Part shown: in pieces, positions 22,450-35,866 of the stretch | Layout of the letters: each line of letters begins with the position of its first letter | Position numbering within the stretch: position 1 is the stretch's first letter | Source of the DNA: Steinernema hermaphroditum | Taxonomy: Eukaryota > Nematoda > Chromadorea > Rhabditida > Steinernematidae | DNA: 64,000 bases | Direction: 5' to 3' | NCBI GenBank assembly: GCA_030435675.1 | Contig: CM059621.1 | Span: 12,152,001 to 12,216,000, forward strand | Made by a program: the position numbers and the translations under genes | Notes under the pieces: model-generated | Database searches by the model: none | Seen by the model: the letters and a program-made list of their open reading frames with translations, nothing else | Told to the model about the DNA's origin: nothing

Positions 22450-25400
22450 TTGAGCTATGCCTTTGTAAAATAGACCAATTTTACTGAAATCTTGGAGAAA
22501 ATCGATGCGACAAGGCACGGAACACAATGGGTCTTCTCCTTATAGTGCTTTCAGCTGAAACGTTTCCCAAACCAATCTTTAAAAGTACATTTTTGTGAAT
22601 TTTTGTGAAAAAAAAGAAAAATGTAAACAATTGTTTAGTCGCTTTCTGGTCAAATCCACTTGCGGTAAACCGAGAATTATCTACAAACGGCTTTCTGCAC
22701 GTCATTCAAAAGTAGTTCAGCTCATAATTAATTAACTATGTTTTGTACACTTTTCTTTGTCACAAATGCAATTCTAAGAACCACATTATTGCGCTGTCCT
22801 TCGGCCAACGGCGACGCATATTTTAGTACGGAATGAAGAATGTAGTTTGTCTGCGGTTATAAAAAACATACATCTCGGCGGCAGTGCGATCAGGCAGGTG
22901 TAACAAGAAGGTGTCGATGCCAAATATTTGCGAGAACTTCTCAAACAGTACAATGTCTCTACTTTGGTACAAAACCGTCGATTGAACCCGTCTAGTCCAT
23001 TTCGGTGTCTCCGACATCTGTTCCTGAGCCATAGCTACATTAGTGGTGCACTTCGTTAGCTGCGGACCTACATAATCCAACCATTCCTTGGGCAGTGACG
23101 GACTACAGTTACTTCGTTTCCATAGCAAATACAACAACAATTACCCCCCTTCCCCCGGAGGTATCATAAATTAATCATTCTTCACGGCTGCAGTGCATAG
23201 AATACCCAACTCTATTAACTCTGATATGGTCCAAGAGGCGAAAACAACGCCAAAGGCGATGTTCGCGACATTTCCACGGAATCACGAGCCTCTCTTCATT
23301 CACTTTACTCAATTTAGACTCAAGTGTGAGTAATCCACTTGTACTCTTGATTAAGAAATTTAATTTTGAGAGGGCGGCTGAGAAGAGGGATCAGAACAAC
23401 ACTCTCGTTACGTGACGATTTTGACAGATGCGCGCCGAATTCATGGTTGTGAGATGTTGTCATTCCTTAAAGTATGAGTATTTTTGATCTTGCACTCTGA
23501 TGGTGATTGGCACTAGCGCTTTGAGAGAACTAGACATCTTGCTAATAAGAACATGCTAGCCGATCTTTTTGAGGCCTTCTTTTTCCATCGTCTTTTGCCC
23601 ATGCCGAGAAAACCTCGCACTGACTAAACACTGTTTTATTTTGGCGACAATCTTTTATGGCTTTAGAATTATGGTGTATTCCGCGTTTTTTATTTTTCTA
23701 CTGTCGAAGGCTTAGATTTTCCTGTTGTAACAAAGCGCAGAAAGCCAGCTTCGTTTTCGTATTTAGTTGCCGCTCGATTTCCATTTGTATTTGTTGTTTA
23801 CCGTTTTAAGGTATCCGTCTTAGGAATGGACAGTACGTAGATGACGTGAGTTGTGTTATTAAGATTGGGTCTAGTGAATCACTAGGACAATGGAAACCCA
23901 CGATGGAAGACGATGTGAGGGTGTCTCCACGGCAGACGGGAACTACAACAGAATCCTTTTGATTGGAAATAAATCTTCATTAAACCCATAGAAGTTGTGT
24001 AATTACTGGCTGTAAGAACACAATTTCGCAAAAACAATGAGCGGAATGAAGTCGGGCCTCTCTTTTCCTCTGACCTCCTTGTAGATTATTTTTTTTGATT
24101 AGATCGTTTTTGAGTATATTGAACAGTTTATAGACAGAGGAAGCTTCAGGTAGGCTGCTTCAGGTTCTCTCCGGGTACTTATATTGCCACCTAAATATGA
24201 ATGGCTAATGCCAGCCGATATTGCTTCCATATTATGTGTGCCTGTTCCGTGATAAACTCAAAATCCGGCACAAAAACCAAAGTAGTATTCCCAGCGGCAC
24301 TTGTCAGGTTTGCGCTTCCCAAATTAAATTCATCAAGTGCAAACATTTTTGTCTTATTCGATTGCACTGTGAAGAAGAGGAAGAGAGCCGTTTTGTGGTC
24401 TCGACAGGAAGTGAGTGGATCATTTGTGGCACTGACCCAGAATTGTGTTATTAATTTCTGTGCATCCCACCCAGAATTCGTTCCCAACAGCACCCCCAGT
24501 CAGTCCTCAGGTCCTTTCTGTGCGGCCGCGCTCCAGCTAGAGCACAACTTCCGGAACTAATTAACTCTCGGATTTGAGTGAGCGGCGGATGTTTTGCCAA
24601 TTCATTCACCCCCTCTATTAGGTTCGTTTGTTTTAATGCTGTTTTCGGTTTTGTGTTGCTTTTTTGTTCTTCGATCTTCCAACTCTTTCAGCGTTTCCGT
24701 TTCCTTCTAACTATAGTCAGTGAGTCAGCTAGTACTGTGCGTCAGTGACAAGGACAAGGACACTTTGTCTGGACACTTAGTCTAGAGGAAATGTCATATC
24801 TTCTAAATCCTGCATGTACTGTGTGAGTGAAAACATCCGGTGTTGCAGATAATGCTTAAAATACGCATGTGTCTGGGAGGAGCTTCCAAGTTGATGCTAA
24901 GATCACCAAAAATATGCCCTTGTCTTTGCATAGAGTTTCGTTTTTCTGCTAAAATAGTGATGTATCCGGCTACGGCAGAGTCTCATCCGATTTTAAGGTC
25001 TGACTTTGTTGTATCATATGTTGTCACTTGCAGGCTGCAACAAAACTTTTGCAATTGTTTTATGGACGCGAATGTTTGAATACATTGTGACTATAATTAA
25101 ATAGGAAGATTTCTTGTGACTATTTCATGTCTTCCTACGAAGACTCGATTTGCTATTTCATACCTTCATAGAACGGCTTAAAATAGCCGCACGACTCTGG
25201 TAATCTCTCCGATATTTAATAGAAGAATCATAATGATGATTCGCATAGAAAAAGTGAACTTTGTAATTCCACCGAATCCTTCAAAAAATTGTTATTTTCT
25301 TATGTTATCAAACATTCCACTGAACTAAATCGAGCCTCGACTGTCACAAGCCAAGGTCTTCTGAGCGAAACCACCAAGAGCGCACTAAACAAAAAATACG

Positions 25401-27553
25401 TGCTTGTGTACCGGAATCTGTTGTTTCTCGCCCACAAAATATCTGAACAGGTGCTTATTTTTCACTTTATGAATAGAGAACCTCCTCAAAGTCTGACACG
25501 GTTGTTTTGACGGCTGGACACTTGAGATGGAGATCAGCCGATTGGGAGCTTCCTCATTCGACCCACATCATTTGAACTAAATCCATCAAAATTGAAAAAT
25601 AATAGGCTTTTGTATTTATTATATTACCATTTATTATTATTATTAGAATTAACGGTTCAGGTAAATAATATCAGCGTGATCCGATGCTATTTACAAATTA
25701 CCCAAGGAGTCGTTCTAAACAGGGTCATGCATAGCTTCATATAAAAGAAAAGATATTTCGTTTGTGTATTCAATATTTAGTAAATCAGCAACCTCACATT
25801 ATTGCAACACATGTAACAACATCGCTTAATCTAACAGTTTAGCGTTCCCTGAGTTGTCGCGCCGCGCCCCCCCCCCCACATATCAATCACGATCAGCTGT
25901 TTCCACTTAGCATCAACCGTCCATCTGCAATAGTGTTTAGAACCAGTTGGACTAATGGCCGTGACCGAGTTTTTAGAGCCTCAACTCTACAAGCAATAAC
26001 AATAAATTTTCAACTTCCCTCGTATTTGTATGTCATTGTTTGACTGTGTATTTGACAGCTCTTCGCGTCAGGCTCAGAGGGGCCTATTCACTGCCCACTC
26101 CGTTCTTCACAGATCGTCGGTTTACTCTATTTGTTCCCCGGTTGTTTTCCATCGACCTAAGAAGTCAAAGTCCCTAGATTTGCTGGGCAAGTTTCGAGCA
26201 TTTAGGTACACAGCGACACGTCATGAATGTGGCGATGGCCGAAAACAACGTTTGCTCAAATCCGACGTGATTGTTCCGAAGCGTCGAAAGCACAACCGGT
26301 TTTTGTGTGATTCCCCTTAAATCTTCTTTTCGCCAATATGCGAGATGTGCGGAGGCACAAAGAAGAACTGACATAAATAATTAACCTCTTCGCTAAAAGC
26401 GCCGTGGCCGGAAATAGACGTTTAAGAGCATCTCATCATCCCAGTAATAGACGTACATCTCAATAATACACGAGGAGATCGAATAAGTTATGCGTGCTTT
26501 AATTGTGTTGAAAATAACTAATTTCTCTTCAAATTTAATCTCCACTTTCGGGCACTTTCGAAGTCAAACAGGGTTCTTGATTTGTCCACACCAAAACAAA
26601 AATCTTTGCCACCTGGTTTCCGTGAATATCGCGAAATTAGAAATTCTGTTGTAGTTGACCTTTTATTATTGGTGGAACTTAAACGTGGCCAAACGGTGAA
26701 ATGTATGTTGTGACGCTCAAAACAGGGAAGTACACTTGAAGCGAGCCAGTTCGAAAGTTTTTGTTTGTACAGCTTAACTTGTCAGTTTTCGAAAACAAAA
26801 GGTGCAAAGCCGGAGTTGATTTATTCATTAGTTTATTATGTGATCGGGAAGACGATAAGTTCTCCTATACTATAGCTAATTTGTAAAAGTCCCTATCTTT
26901 GAAAAATCCGTGCTGAACCAGCTAAGCAAAGTGCGTTTGAACTCACGAAAGATAAACATAGATGAATGACCTTTGCGAGAAATTTGAGATAGTGTAAGAG
27001 TATAAGAGTGCCTGGGGATATTTTGGAGGAGTAGCAAGGAAGGACAACTATCTTTGAACCTGACATTCTTACAGACATAGCTGTTGCATACCGAATTCAT
27101 GTTACGTAATATCCTTACTGAGAACTTCATTTGCATAGTTCAGCGATCAAAAGTGATGCTATAAATTGAAATGCCGATGAATGAGTGGTTTTTGATCATT
27201 GTATTCTGGGTCGCCGCTTTCTGCTACTTTCCTTTTGGTATGAGTGACATTTCAGTACTAGTTCCTTTGGTTTGTAGGAACATGCTCGGAAATGAGTTAC
27301 CTGGAAATCCGGGACATTTTAAAAGATGTCATCCCCATCATTACCATAAAGCTATCAGCCAAGTATCTCTCTCGTTACAAGCGTACTCAAAACCCAAAAT
27401 AAAAAAAAAACATTTCATTCACAAGTTTTTTTCGTGCGAGCGCAGACGGAAAGTACTGATGATGAATAGAATGTTTTTGAAATTATTAGTCCTGCAATGA
27501 CTGACGTCTGTCATTGGTAGTCACCCAACATGTAGTTGATGGTATATCTCCGT

Positions 27554-27613
27554 TCGCGTGTGCTATGTTTCAGCGTGTTCCGCAGAGATGCTAATGTGTT
27601 TAAATTCTCACTG
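27554..27613 (+). repeat. Local repeat, copy 1
   Basis: Contains GCTATGTTTCAGCG and AAATTCTCACTGTA, matched at 27,867-27,912 with small changes. A linked 24-bp motif, TGTAGTGCAAC.GTTGTTATT, occurs at 27,822 and 27,909. Local duplication of an unknown sequence. Confidence 0.5.
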
Positions 27614-27866
27614 TACAAGATGGCCACACAAAAATGGCCACTTAGAGTGATATTATACCTATACGTATGTAGTTTTGCGCGCTGAATAAAAAAGTTTGTT
27701 TCCCGATTTAGATGCGTTTTCTTAAAATAAGTATTTATTCTCCGTAAATATAGTCCTCCTTGATGATGCCACTCAAGCCTTCCTTCAAATCTTTGGCGTT
27801 TCATAGAACCTTCTGAGCATCCTGTAGTGCAACAGTTGTTATTCGTGTAGTTAATGATATATTCCT

Positions 27867-27912
27867 ACTGGCTATGTTGCAGCGATTTTGATGTGTTCAA
27901 ATTCTCACTGTA
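27867..27912 (+). repeat. Local repeat, copy 2
   Basis: Partner of 27,554-27,613, with GGCTATGTTGCAGCG and AAATTCTCACTGTA, embedded between two copies of the TGTAGTGCAAC motif. Confidence 0.5.
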
Positions 27913-30900
27913 GTGCAACGGTTGTTATTCGTCGTAATTATAAGTGCATTGTTTATTTTTTGCTATAGTGCATCAGTACGGTATTCAACTGGTTGTTCGA
28001 TTATGTTCACTTAGGTCGGACCGTAAACACGACAAAAATCGTTCGAAATAGCTCCGCATATTATTTATTAAAAATTGATAAAATGACTTTTGGACAGAAC
28101 GCAAAGCTTGCTACAGTTATAACTGCTAGAGTCAGCCAGAAAGGGGACCAAAGGGAAGGGAAGAGCGAACAACATGTTCCATGTCCACGCACAGTATCAC
28201 ACCGGTCTTCTTCCGGCTTTGGCGCGGGGTGTAGAACCAATGTCGAAGGCGATGATCCCACTAGATTGCTTTCTGGACAATCAGTGCATCCAAAAGGACG
28301 GCAAAAAGCGACCGTTTTCAACGAAAGACTTTCTGCAGTCACCATCAGCATGATTTTTGTGGTACTTACAAAACAAAACCGTTGACGTCCCCCGTTCATG
28401 CGACATTTGCCTATTTCTTTAAAAACAACAGCGTCTGCCCTAAACAAATGTTCTCGCCACGATTTCCTCGTCTCGATTTATTTTCTCACACTTGAAAGAC
28501 AATACACTTGTTTTTTAAGCTCTTTCCCAGACATACAAAATTACTTTCAGAGTTTCATACTTGTCCGCAGTTCGTGTGACCGTAAAGTAAAGACGATTAA
28601 ATTTAGGTTTGCCTCCAAAATCAAGAATTGCTCCCCCGGCATGACGAGAGACCTCGTGATGTCGCACAGTGACATGAGAGCGTGCAAATTGTTTTTCCCA
28701 CACCTTTCCTGTCTCCTCTTGAACTTTTAATCTACCATTATTGCATATGTCTGAGGACTATCGTAGTTGTTATCCTTCAGGATGGCTTTTGAAGGGCCTC
28801 CTTTGGATGAAGTCCGTGCGGCGGCGCAGCAAACAAGAGATTCGGCAAAACAAGTCAGCCTCTACGCTCAGACTAATCCGCCGGAAGGCAGTGGAACGTG
28901 ACCCCTCGGGGTACTCAAGGCTTTCCCTGGCATCGTCACATGGAGTCAAATCCAATTCTCATTTCCGAGCACCTGTTCACGAGAAATTCCATGTCAGGCG
29001 AAGTTCCGTGCTGCGACCGTTGCGAATTGGGGTGGTATTCCGGGAAATATTGTGATGGGAAGGCTGAAAATTCGGGGATCAAAATCCACTGTTTCTATTT
29101 CTGTTCTATCCATAAAGGAGAGAACCTCTTTACCATTTGTTATTTTATGCTTTGGCGTTCTTAAACAAACGACAGCGGCTCCCTAAAATACGTTAGTTTT
29201 GAGATCTCTGTATAGTTTATCTTAAGTAAATACCATATATAAACAACTTTTATGCGTATTTTATTTATGAGTGTAGGCTTTCTCAAGACTAATCGAATAA
29301 CAGTGCAGCAGACGTGGTAAAAACAAACAGGTACTTCTCGAAAGACGTCCTTCTGGAGACATCTGCTGTTTAGATGTTTGTCTGCACTCGCGCTGAATTC
29401 GAGATTCTTCCGAGTGAAGTCGAGACGGCGCTTCCTTAAATAAAAGTCCGACTGAAGAGGCTACTTGTAGATGTTGATTCTAGCCTCGTGCGCCACCCAC
29501 ATTGTGCACTTCGATGTCTGTCGACATCCGATAGCGCGTTTGTTTCCAGGATCGGTTGTCCTTTTATCGTTCGTTCAGGGTGGGCAGAGGATGTGTTGCG
29601 TGCAGATAGGTGTTCCTGAAGTGTGCTCTGCTGGTCGTCTCCAAGGAGCGGACCCTCGTGAATGCCATTTTAATGTGTGATGAGGTCGTCCGTTCACCTT
29701 CGGTGTCCTTTTGACTTCTTTTCTTTTGTGCATGTTACAAGCAATGGCGCCAACTCCATTCTGGCCATGACACATGCCCTTTCGACACCCTAATCCACGG
29801 GTTTTCTATTTTCGACGCAACCTCGCCTCATTTCACATGTTTATATGTGAGTAGAACTTTCGGCCAGACTCCCCTGCGACTATGACCTCACCCGCGTCTC
29901 CCGCATTCAATGTATTCTGAAGTGTTTTGGCCATTAGAAACGTTCCCGCTGGGCGACGTCATTTGTTCAGTCATTACTTTTCCAAGGCACAGACTAGTAC
30001 CGATTATTCTAGCGCTACAAGTCGAATTAAAATTTCGGAATTTGCGTGATTTTTAAATCGCGAAATTTATTTTTACATTTTGTACGACGATGTTTGGCCA
30101 CTGGCCACTAACACATTCTGCAGAACGTGCTTTTTCGCCCCATTTTCCGGCGTTCTGCTTCCCCAAACTGGTGGGCGAAGTAGCCGACGCGTGACTCAGT
30201 TCAGCGAATTACCCAAGGAGTGAAGCGGAAAATTCGCTTTCTGATGTTCGGCTTTTCGGCGGATTTGGCGTCGTCGCCTTTGTCTTATTTTGAATAGGAC
30301 GCGCCTACCTCGCCCCGTCTCAAGTGACCAATCCGCTTAAGCTCTTCGCAAACATTTCCCTCCATAAACACGTTGGGTGAAATGGAAAAAAACGTTGGTT
30401 CCCTTTTGACTGCTTTGAATTCATCAATTTTCCTTTGAATTCGAATGAAATGTGTGTCTCGTTCTATGAGTTATTGCGAATAGGATGTGCAGCAAATTCT
30501 CAGTCAACTTCCCGATGAAATGAGCTTAGTTGGTCCATGTTCTCTCGGAGTAGATTAGGTGTGCGAAATCGGCTTACTGATCGGATTTCTTTGAGATGTG
30601 TGGGCAAGAGTCATACCCTGATGTGTCTTGTAAGTGGATCTGTTGCCGACTCCAGAAATCTCGTTTGTGCCTCTCTTTTTTGACTTCTTGCATATCGTTC
30701 TGGATCGAATTACCACAATGTTAACAAAGCGTATTTGTCTTCGGATCATATGTGTGCATGTGGGTGCAATTTTTGGTGGTTTTCGAGTGCATTTGTGAGC
30801 GTAGTTTGACGCCTATAGGACCAGATGGTCATACTATGTGGCGGTCTTCTTTTTACCAATCGGCTCATTCCGAGTTATGGACTCTTGTCGAGAAAGATCA

Positions 30901-33900
30901 TTTCTTCCGTCGAAGCGTTCGGTGGCCTTCCATATAATTTCAGCTACTTAGTCTAAGGATAGTAGTTCAGAGGAATTTTATTTGTCTTAGCAGTCATGTT
31001 GGACTGAAAAGATGTTTGTGATAATGAACTAAAGAAAAATATTTCTGAACACTTTCAAACACTTCAGGACCTTTGGGATTTAGCCCCTTTTAGCTACAAC
31101 CTGTTTTTTTCCGATGGCATCATGACCTAAAAACAAGAAAAGATACGGTAAGCCACCGTTTATTTTCGCCTTCTTTTGCTTTGGGTTTGCAGAACGTGCA
31201 AAAGACTGCAAAATTCCAACAGAAACGGGCCTCGTAACGATCACATAGGAACGCCATAAACAACGTCCTCTGCGTTTCCGCGACAAGGCAATGAAGCCTA
31301 AATCTTTCCGCTCGAAGCAGCATTAACCGACATTTCGCGAATCGCCCTAATGCCACTTATGACTTTTGGCCTTTTTTGCTTCCCTTCCCTTTTTCCTGTG
31401 TGGTCACCGCTGCAATCACGATCACATCTCATTGCGCCTTGTTTGGAAATCATATTTGGGATTCACGGGTTTTTGGAGATCTCCATTTGTGTTCGTTGGC
31501 ACCTTTCTACCTCTAACCATGAAACTCTGATCATGATTTCACTTCTTTTTAAGCTCTCTGTTTTCTATGTGCTACGCCCTAAGCGGCTCTTCCTTATCTC
31601 TTCACAATCTGATTAATCGTGCGTTCCGGAGAATTACTTAAATTCGGCGTAATGGGAAAATCCTCTCGAGAGTAGAAATCTTCGGCGCTTTCTTCATTGG
31701 TCATTCGATAGGTCTCCGAGGGACGTCTAAAAAAAACAAAAGGCGTAGTGCTCCCTTATCTTATTTTTCCGATTTCCGAGTAGATTAGATTTGAGAATAA
31801 AGCTATTATATTGCAGAAAACAAACCACATTTTCTAGCAATTCCAGTAAATGTGGCTTTCGTCATGATGTCAAACTTGGAGATTAATCTCGTGCATTCCT
31901 GAAATAGAATATTAGGCGCACTTTGGGATGTCCGCAGATCCGTCCCCAATAGCAGCGAGAGATTAATATCAACTCTGTTAGATTAAAGAACGTGTGCACT
32001 CGCTGAATTTGGCAAAAAATACGTATTCGCACGCGCCTATTTTGGATTTTCCGAAGCTTTGGACTCTGACTAATTCCATTACGACCTCGTTTGTACATTT
32101 CGCGTTTTAGGAATGTACAAGGTGCATTAAAGTTTTCTCCTCTGCATCAAACTAATAACACCGTTAAACGCTGGTGTTCGTGGTGCAGAGCGTGTCCCTA
32201 AATTTGTAATTTTCCTAGAAGTTTCGATCGTTCTCGGTGGTCCATTTCTCAAAACAAGTTAGGTAAACTGCACTTACTGTTCACTTTGAAGTGCGTGGGT
32301 CCTATGACCCAGAAAAATTTGCTAGTGCATCTTACAAAAAGTAGCTTTGACTCATTCACGGCTTTGACTCTGCACTTGATACAGTAGGTGACTATCCCTC
32401 TGGGTGCAGTTTCGAGAACTTTTGAAGGTTCTCCGAAACGCGACACCCGTGATTAACTTATAGTCGTTAACTCTTCCTCCTACACTAGAATTCCAAGTTT
32501 TGTTGGCCTCGCTCTGCTCCCTAATTCGCACTTTGCAAACGTCGCCGTTCTCAATTACAAACAGAGCCACGAAGTTTGAACTTCTTCGCAGCTGTGTCGA
32601 GGAACTTAGAGTAATTGTATTTTGCGTTCCTTGACTGCAATGCATCAAACACTAACTAACCTGTTTGGTTCCGACGTCTTATCAAGAAGGAACCATCTCA
32701 GATGCCAAAAAATTAGTCGATTTTCCCTGTTTTCCCTCATCCACCGCCGTCTCTCTAATTCGTCCTCAGCCCTCCTCACGTCGCCCGCCAAAACATTGCG
32801 GCGACTGGAAATTCCCCCAATTGTGATCGGTTCCACGGAAGGGAGGTCCTCCCTCCGGAGAGCACCCAAATGCTGAGCACGTGTGCATAAATTACTCACT
32901 CCGTGGCGTCATCTTGCGTGCACTCGGAAAAGTTTCTATCCGCGCCTTTGTCCCCTATCCTATAGGATGAACCCTCGTGCAAGAGTCCAATGAATCACTC
33001 TGCGTGTGGGTTCTTAAGTGTTCATTGCAGCATCTGTCCTCTTTTACATCTGTTTTGATAAGCTCCTCTCATTCGCAATGAAAGAGAGGTACTTGGAAAA
33101 CGTTTTATAAGTAACGTCATGTTATCCAGAAAGTGTCCGAATAACAAATTGCCGTTTAAGGAGCCACGAGTCCAAGGGCAAAAATTATTCTTGCGGAAGT
33201 TTGTGACATATAGAATTCATTTTGAGGTGAATGTCATTTGTGTGACAGATGTGTGAAAGATGAAAAGACGAAGAATAGTCTCTTCTCTTTCTGCTATGCA
33301 ATATTTTTTGTTTATTTGAAGGTAAGCCCTTTATGGTTTTCGATAGGTTTGCGCCTTTCAATGGAGCGAGATCGCGTTCCCCCATCCAATAGGAAACTAC
33401 AAAGCAATCTCTTCGAATGAGTCCAAAGTTTTTGAACGACAGGCAGCATGGTGTTTTCGCCGAAAAGGGCGAAAGAGTTACAAATGGTCGTTTGAGGTGG
33501 CCACTAGGCAAGTGCAGAAACTATTCTTGTGGAAATTTGGTCGGATGCCCTTGCCGTGTCAACAGAACCTTGGCACTTAAATGCGTCCGCCTCCCTCCTG
33601 GCGGTCCGCTCCGATGGTTTCCATGTTGTGCTTTTCGTGTCCAGTACAACAAGTGATTCGTTTGAAACGTTCACGATCCTTGTCTGCCTCCGAAACTAAC
33701 GTCATAGTGTCTTTGAAGAAAATTGGACTCATTTGTTCAGATTCATTGCCACGGGAAAGAGATTGTACTCTTATGACAAAAAGAGATGCATGATTTGGAA
33801 TCTTTTCGTCGTCTGATGTCAAATTGTCTCTTAAATGGCAAGAATTTTTCGGATGATTTTTGATTTAGATCGAGTTAACTATAGATGCAAACTTGGTGAG

Positions 33901-35866
33901 GCCTAAAATAGACCTTAATCTTGAGCTTGGGAAGCTTGAGAAGACATGCCCTACAAGCGCCTTATCAGAGGCTTGGCACAATCAACTTAATAATGTGGTC
34001 TCGATTTCGCGGTTCGTCATACCATCCTGATAAGACAAAGACGCTCAGGGCTCGCCATGTAAGAAGACGCATGCCCTACATGCGTCTTATTTTGGTTTTT
34101 TTCGTCGTTTTTGCTTGAATCGCGACTGATGAACGTAAATTACATGTCCACCGAATGATGTAAGCGTCGGTAATCGCTATCCTAGAAACTGTCGGCTTCC
34201 GAGTATTTCTCAGCCTTCCATGAACGCGATCGGCCGCTTTTGATATTAGTTTCATGCAAAGAGTTACCCTATCCTAATAGAGCTCTGGACCTCGGATGCT
34301 GGAGTGCCCGATGTTGAGTGGTGTTCCATTGATGCTTCCGTCATAAATGTTATTTCCTTCACAGTCGGAGACAGCAACGATTAACTCCCTTCGCTACATC
34401 TTGATGTGCCCACGAAAACAAGACCACGCGCGGGTTTTGTGCCATTTGGCCAGGCCAGGCGCCTTCCTGATCATTCCGGAAACACCGCCTCCGTCACGAA
34501 CATCTGCAAATCCGGCTTCTCAATCTGCTGCCATAGTAATCGCTTTGAATATTCCACGAGGTCATCTCGTATGCATCCGAATTCATCACCTGTGCTGCTC
34601 TCTACAACTAGTAGTATCACAACGTCGCCTTCCAGACACACTTTTTGCCCCCCAAAAAAGTTAACTCTCATTTGGGTAATGGTGACAGAGGGTGTCAGTG
34701 GAGTGCCACACACGTCACGTAATTCTTCGCCACAACGATGATTGAATTGCCCCTTTTCATTATTCATTACTTTGTAAGGCTCCCACGAAACTTAATCATG
34801 ACAAGACCCTTCCCCCAATTACAGAGGAAGCCTTGCCTTGAACAGTCGGTGACCTTTCGGCCAAAATGCATTTGGATCATGCGTCTTTGATCTCGTGAGG
34901 ACTACGCCCATCTTCTTCACGCTCGAGTGCCCAACTCTTGGCCTCAGGGCCAGTGTGTCCTCTCTCCTCTCACTGGTGGTCCCGCACGCCTTGCGCACCA
35001 CTTAGGTCCGCCAATCTCTTCCCCCACTTAATGCATTCCATCTCAGCACAAAACGAGAGTCTCTTCGTTGTTCCACTTTTGTTTCCTAATGTGTCTTTCA
35101 CACGTATCGCCTTTCCACGTTGCAAGCCCCCGCGATGGGAATGTCACACAGTGGCATCATTTCCTTCTTGCAGCATTACTTGATTTGCCCAGGACATCCA
35201 TTTATCTAATTCATAGTCGTTAGTCGTTCCGCGTGCCACTTGGAGTGGACTCTGAACTCTCCTTGCTCGATTTGTCGTCCTCGTCGCAGATGTTTTGACC
35301 CTATATTCTAGATCCAAAACTTCGTTAGTTTTAATTGTTTTCCCCGAATTACGAGAAACAAACAAAATACAATTTTGTTTTCGGCTAAAGTTTCCATTGT
35401 TAATTAGGTTACGGTGTATTATATGGCGTTTGCCGAGGTCTTAATGATGTTTTCCCATAGGACTTCTGCTAGCAAACCCTACGTTTATGCTGTTCTGCGT
35501 TTGTCGGCTGGCCGAGGTACGGTACTGGATGTTAGCCGTCACTCACTCGCGGTGTTACTTTAATGTTGTTTTTGATACAAATTAGTCTGCTCCGTCAGAC
35601 GACGTCCCAACTCGGCTCGCTCTCTTGTGACATCTGCAGGTCAGCTCACTCTCGTCAGCCACACGACACCCACTCCTTGTCGTTTTGTTTCATTAGCCGC
35701 TTCCTCCAGTAGCGTTTCGCGGCGCGTTAATTACTCGATCGCATCGGCTCAACTTCAACAGATGTTGCGCGAATTAAGGGTGCACCAGCATGGCGCGACG
35801 CGTGTTCTCATCATCGTTCCACGCGCACAAACGCCACTTGATCCAATTCGGGCTTAATTTAGACAA

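Larger units (their letters stand above)
21708..35866. other. Large gene-poor region
   Basis: Over 14 kb without a supportable multi-exon gene. It holds the MITE-like element at 22,254-22,449, a C11 run at 25,867-25,877, and a repeat group at 27.5-27.9 kb. Several minus-strand frames read somewhat like protein (22,823-23,140; 24,191-24,493; 32,645-32,899; 34,471-34,767), but none has a family motif plus clear splice partners. It could carry distal control sequence for the receptor genes to its right. Confidence 0.45.

Noticed and set aside
22823..23140. 105-codon minus-strand frame ending FFIPY
   Set aside because: Reads somewhat like protein but has no ATG near its start, no clear acceptor and no family motif.
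24191..24560. Opposed frames of about 100 and 119 codons
   Set aside because: Both strands open; no signal, motif or splice evidence to choose between them.
27993..28447. Long frames on both strands (130 and 128 codons)
   Set aside because: Each is open opposite the other with no domain, start context or splice partners; judged chance.
32645..32899. Minus-strand frame with a possible GTTAGT donor
   Set aside because: No following exon in the right phase could be found at a plausible distance.
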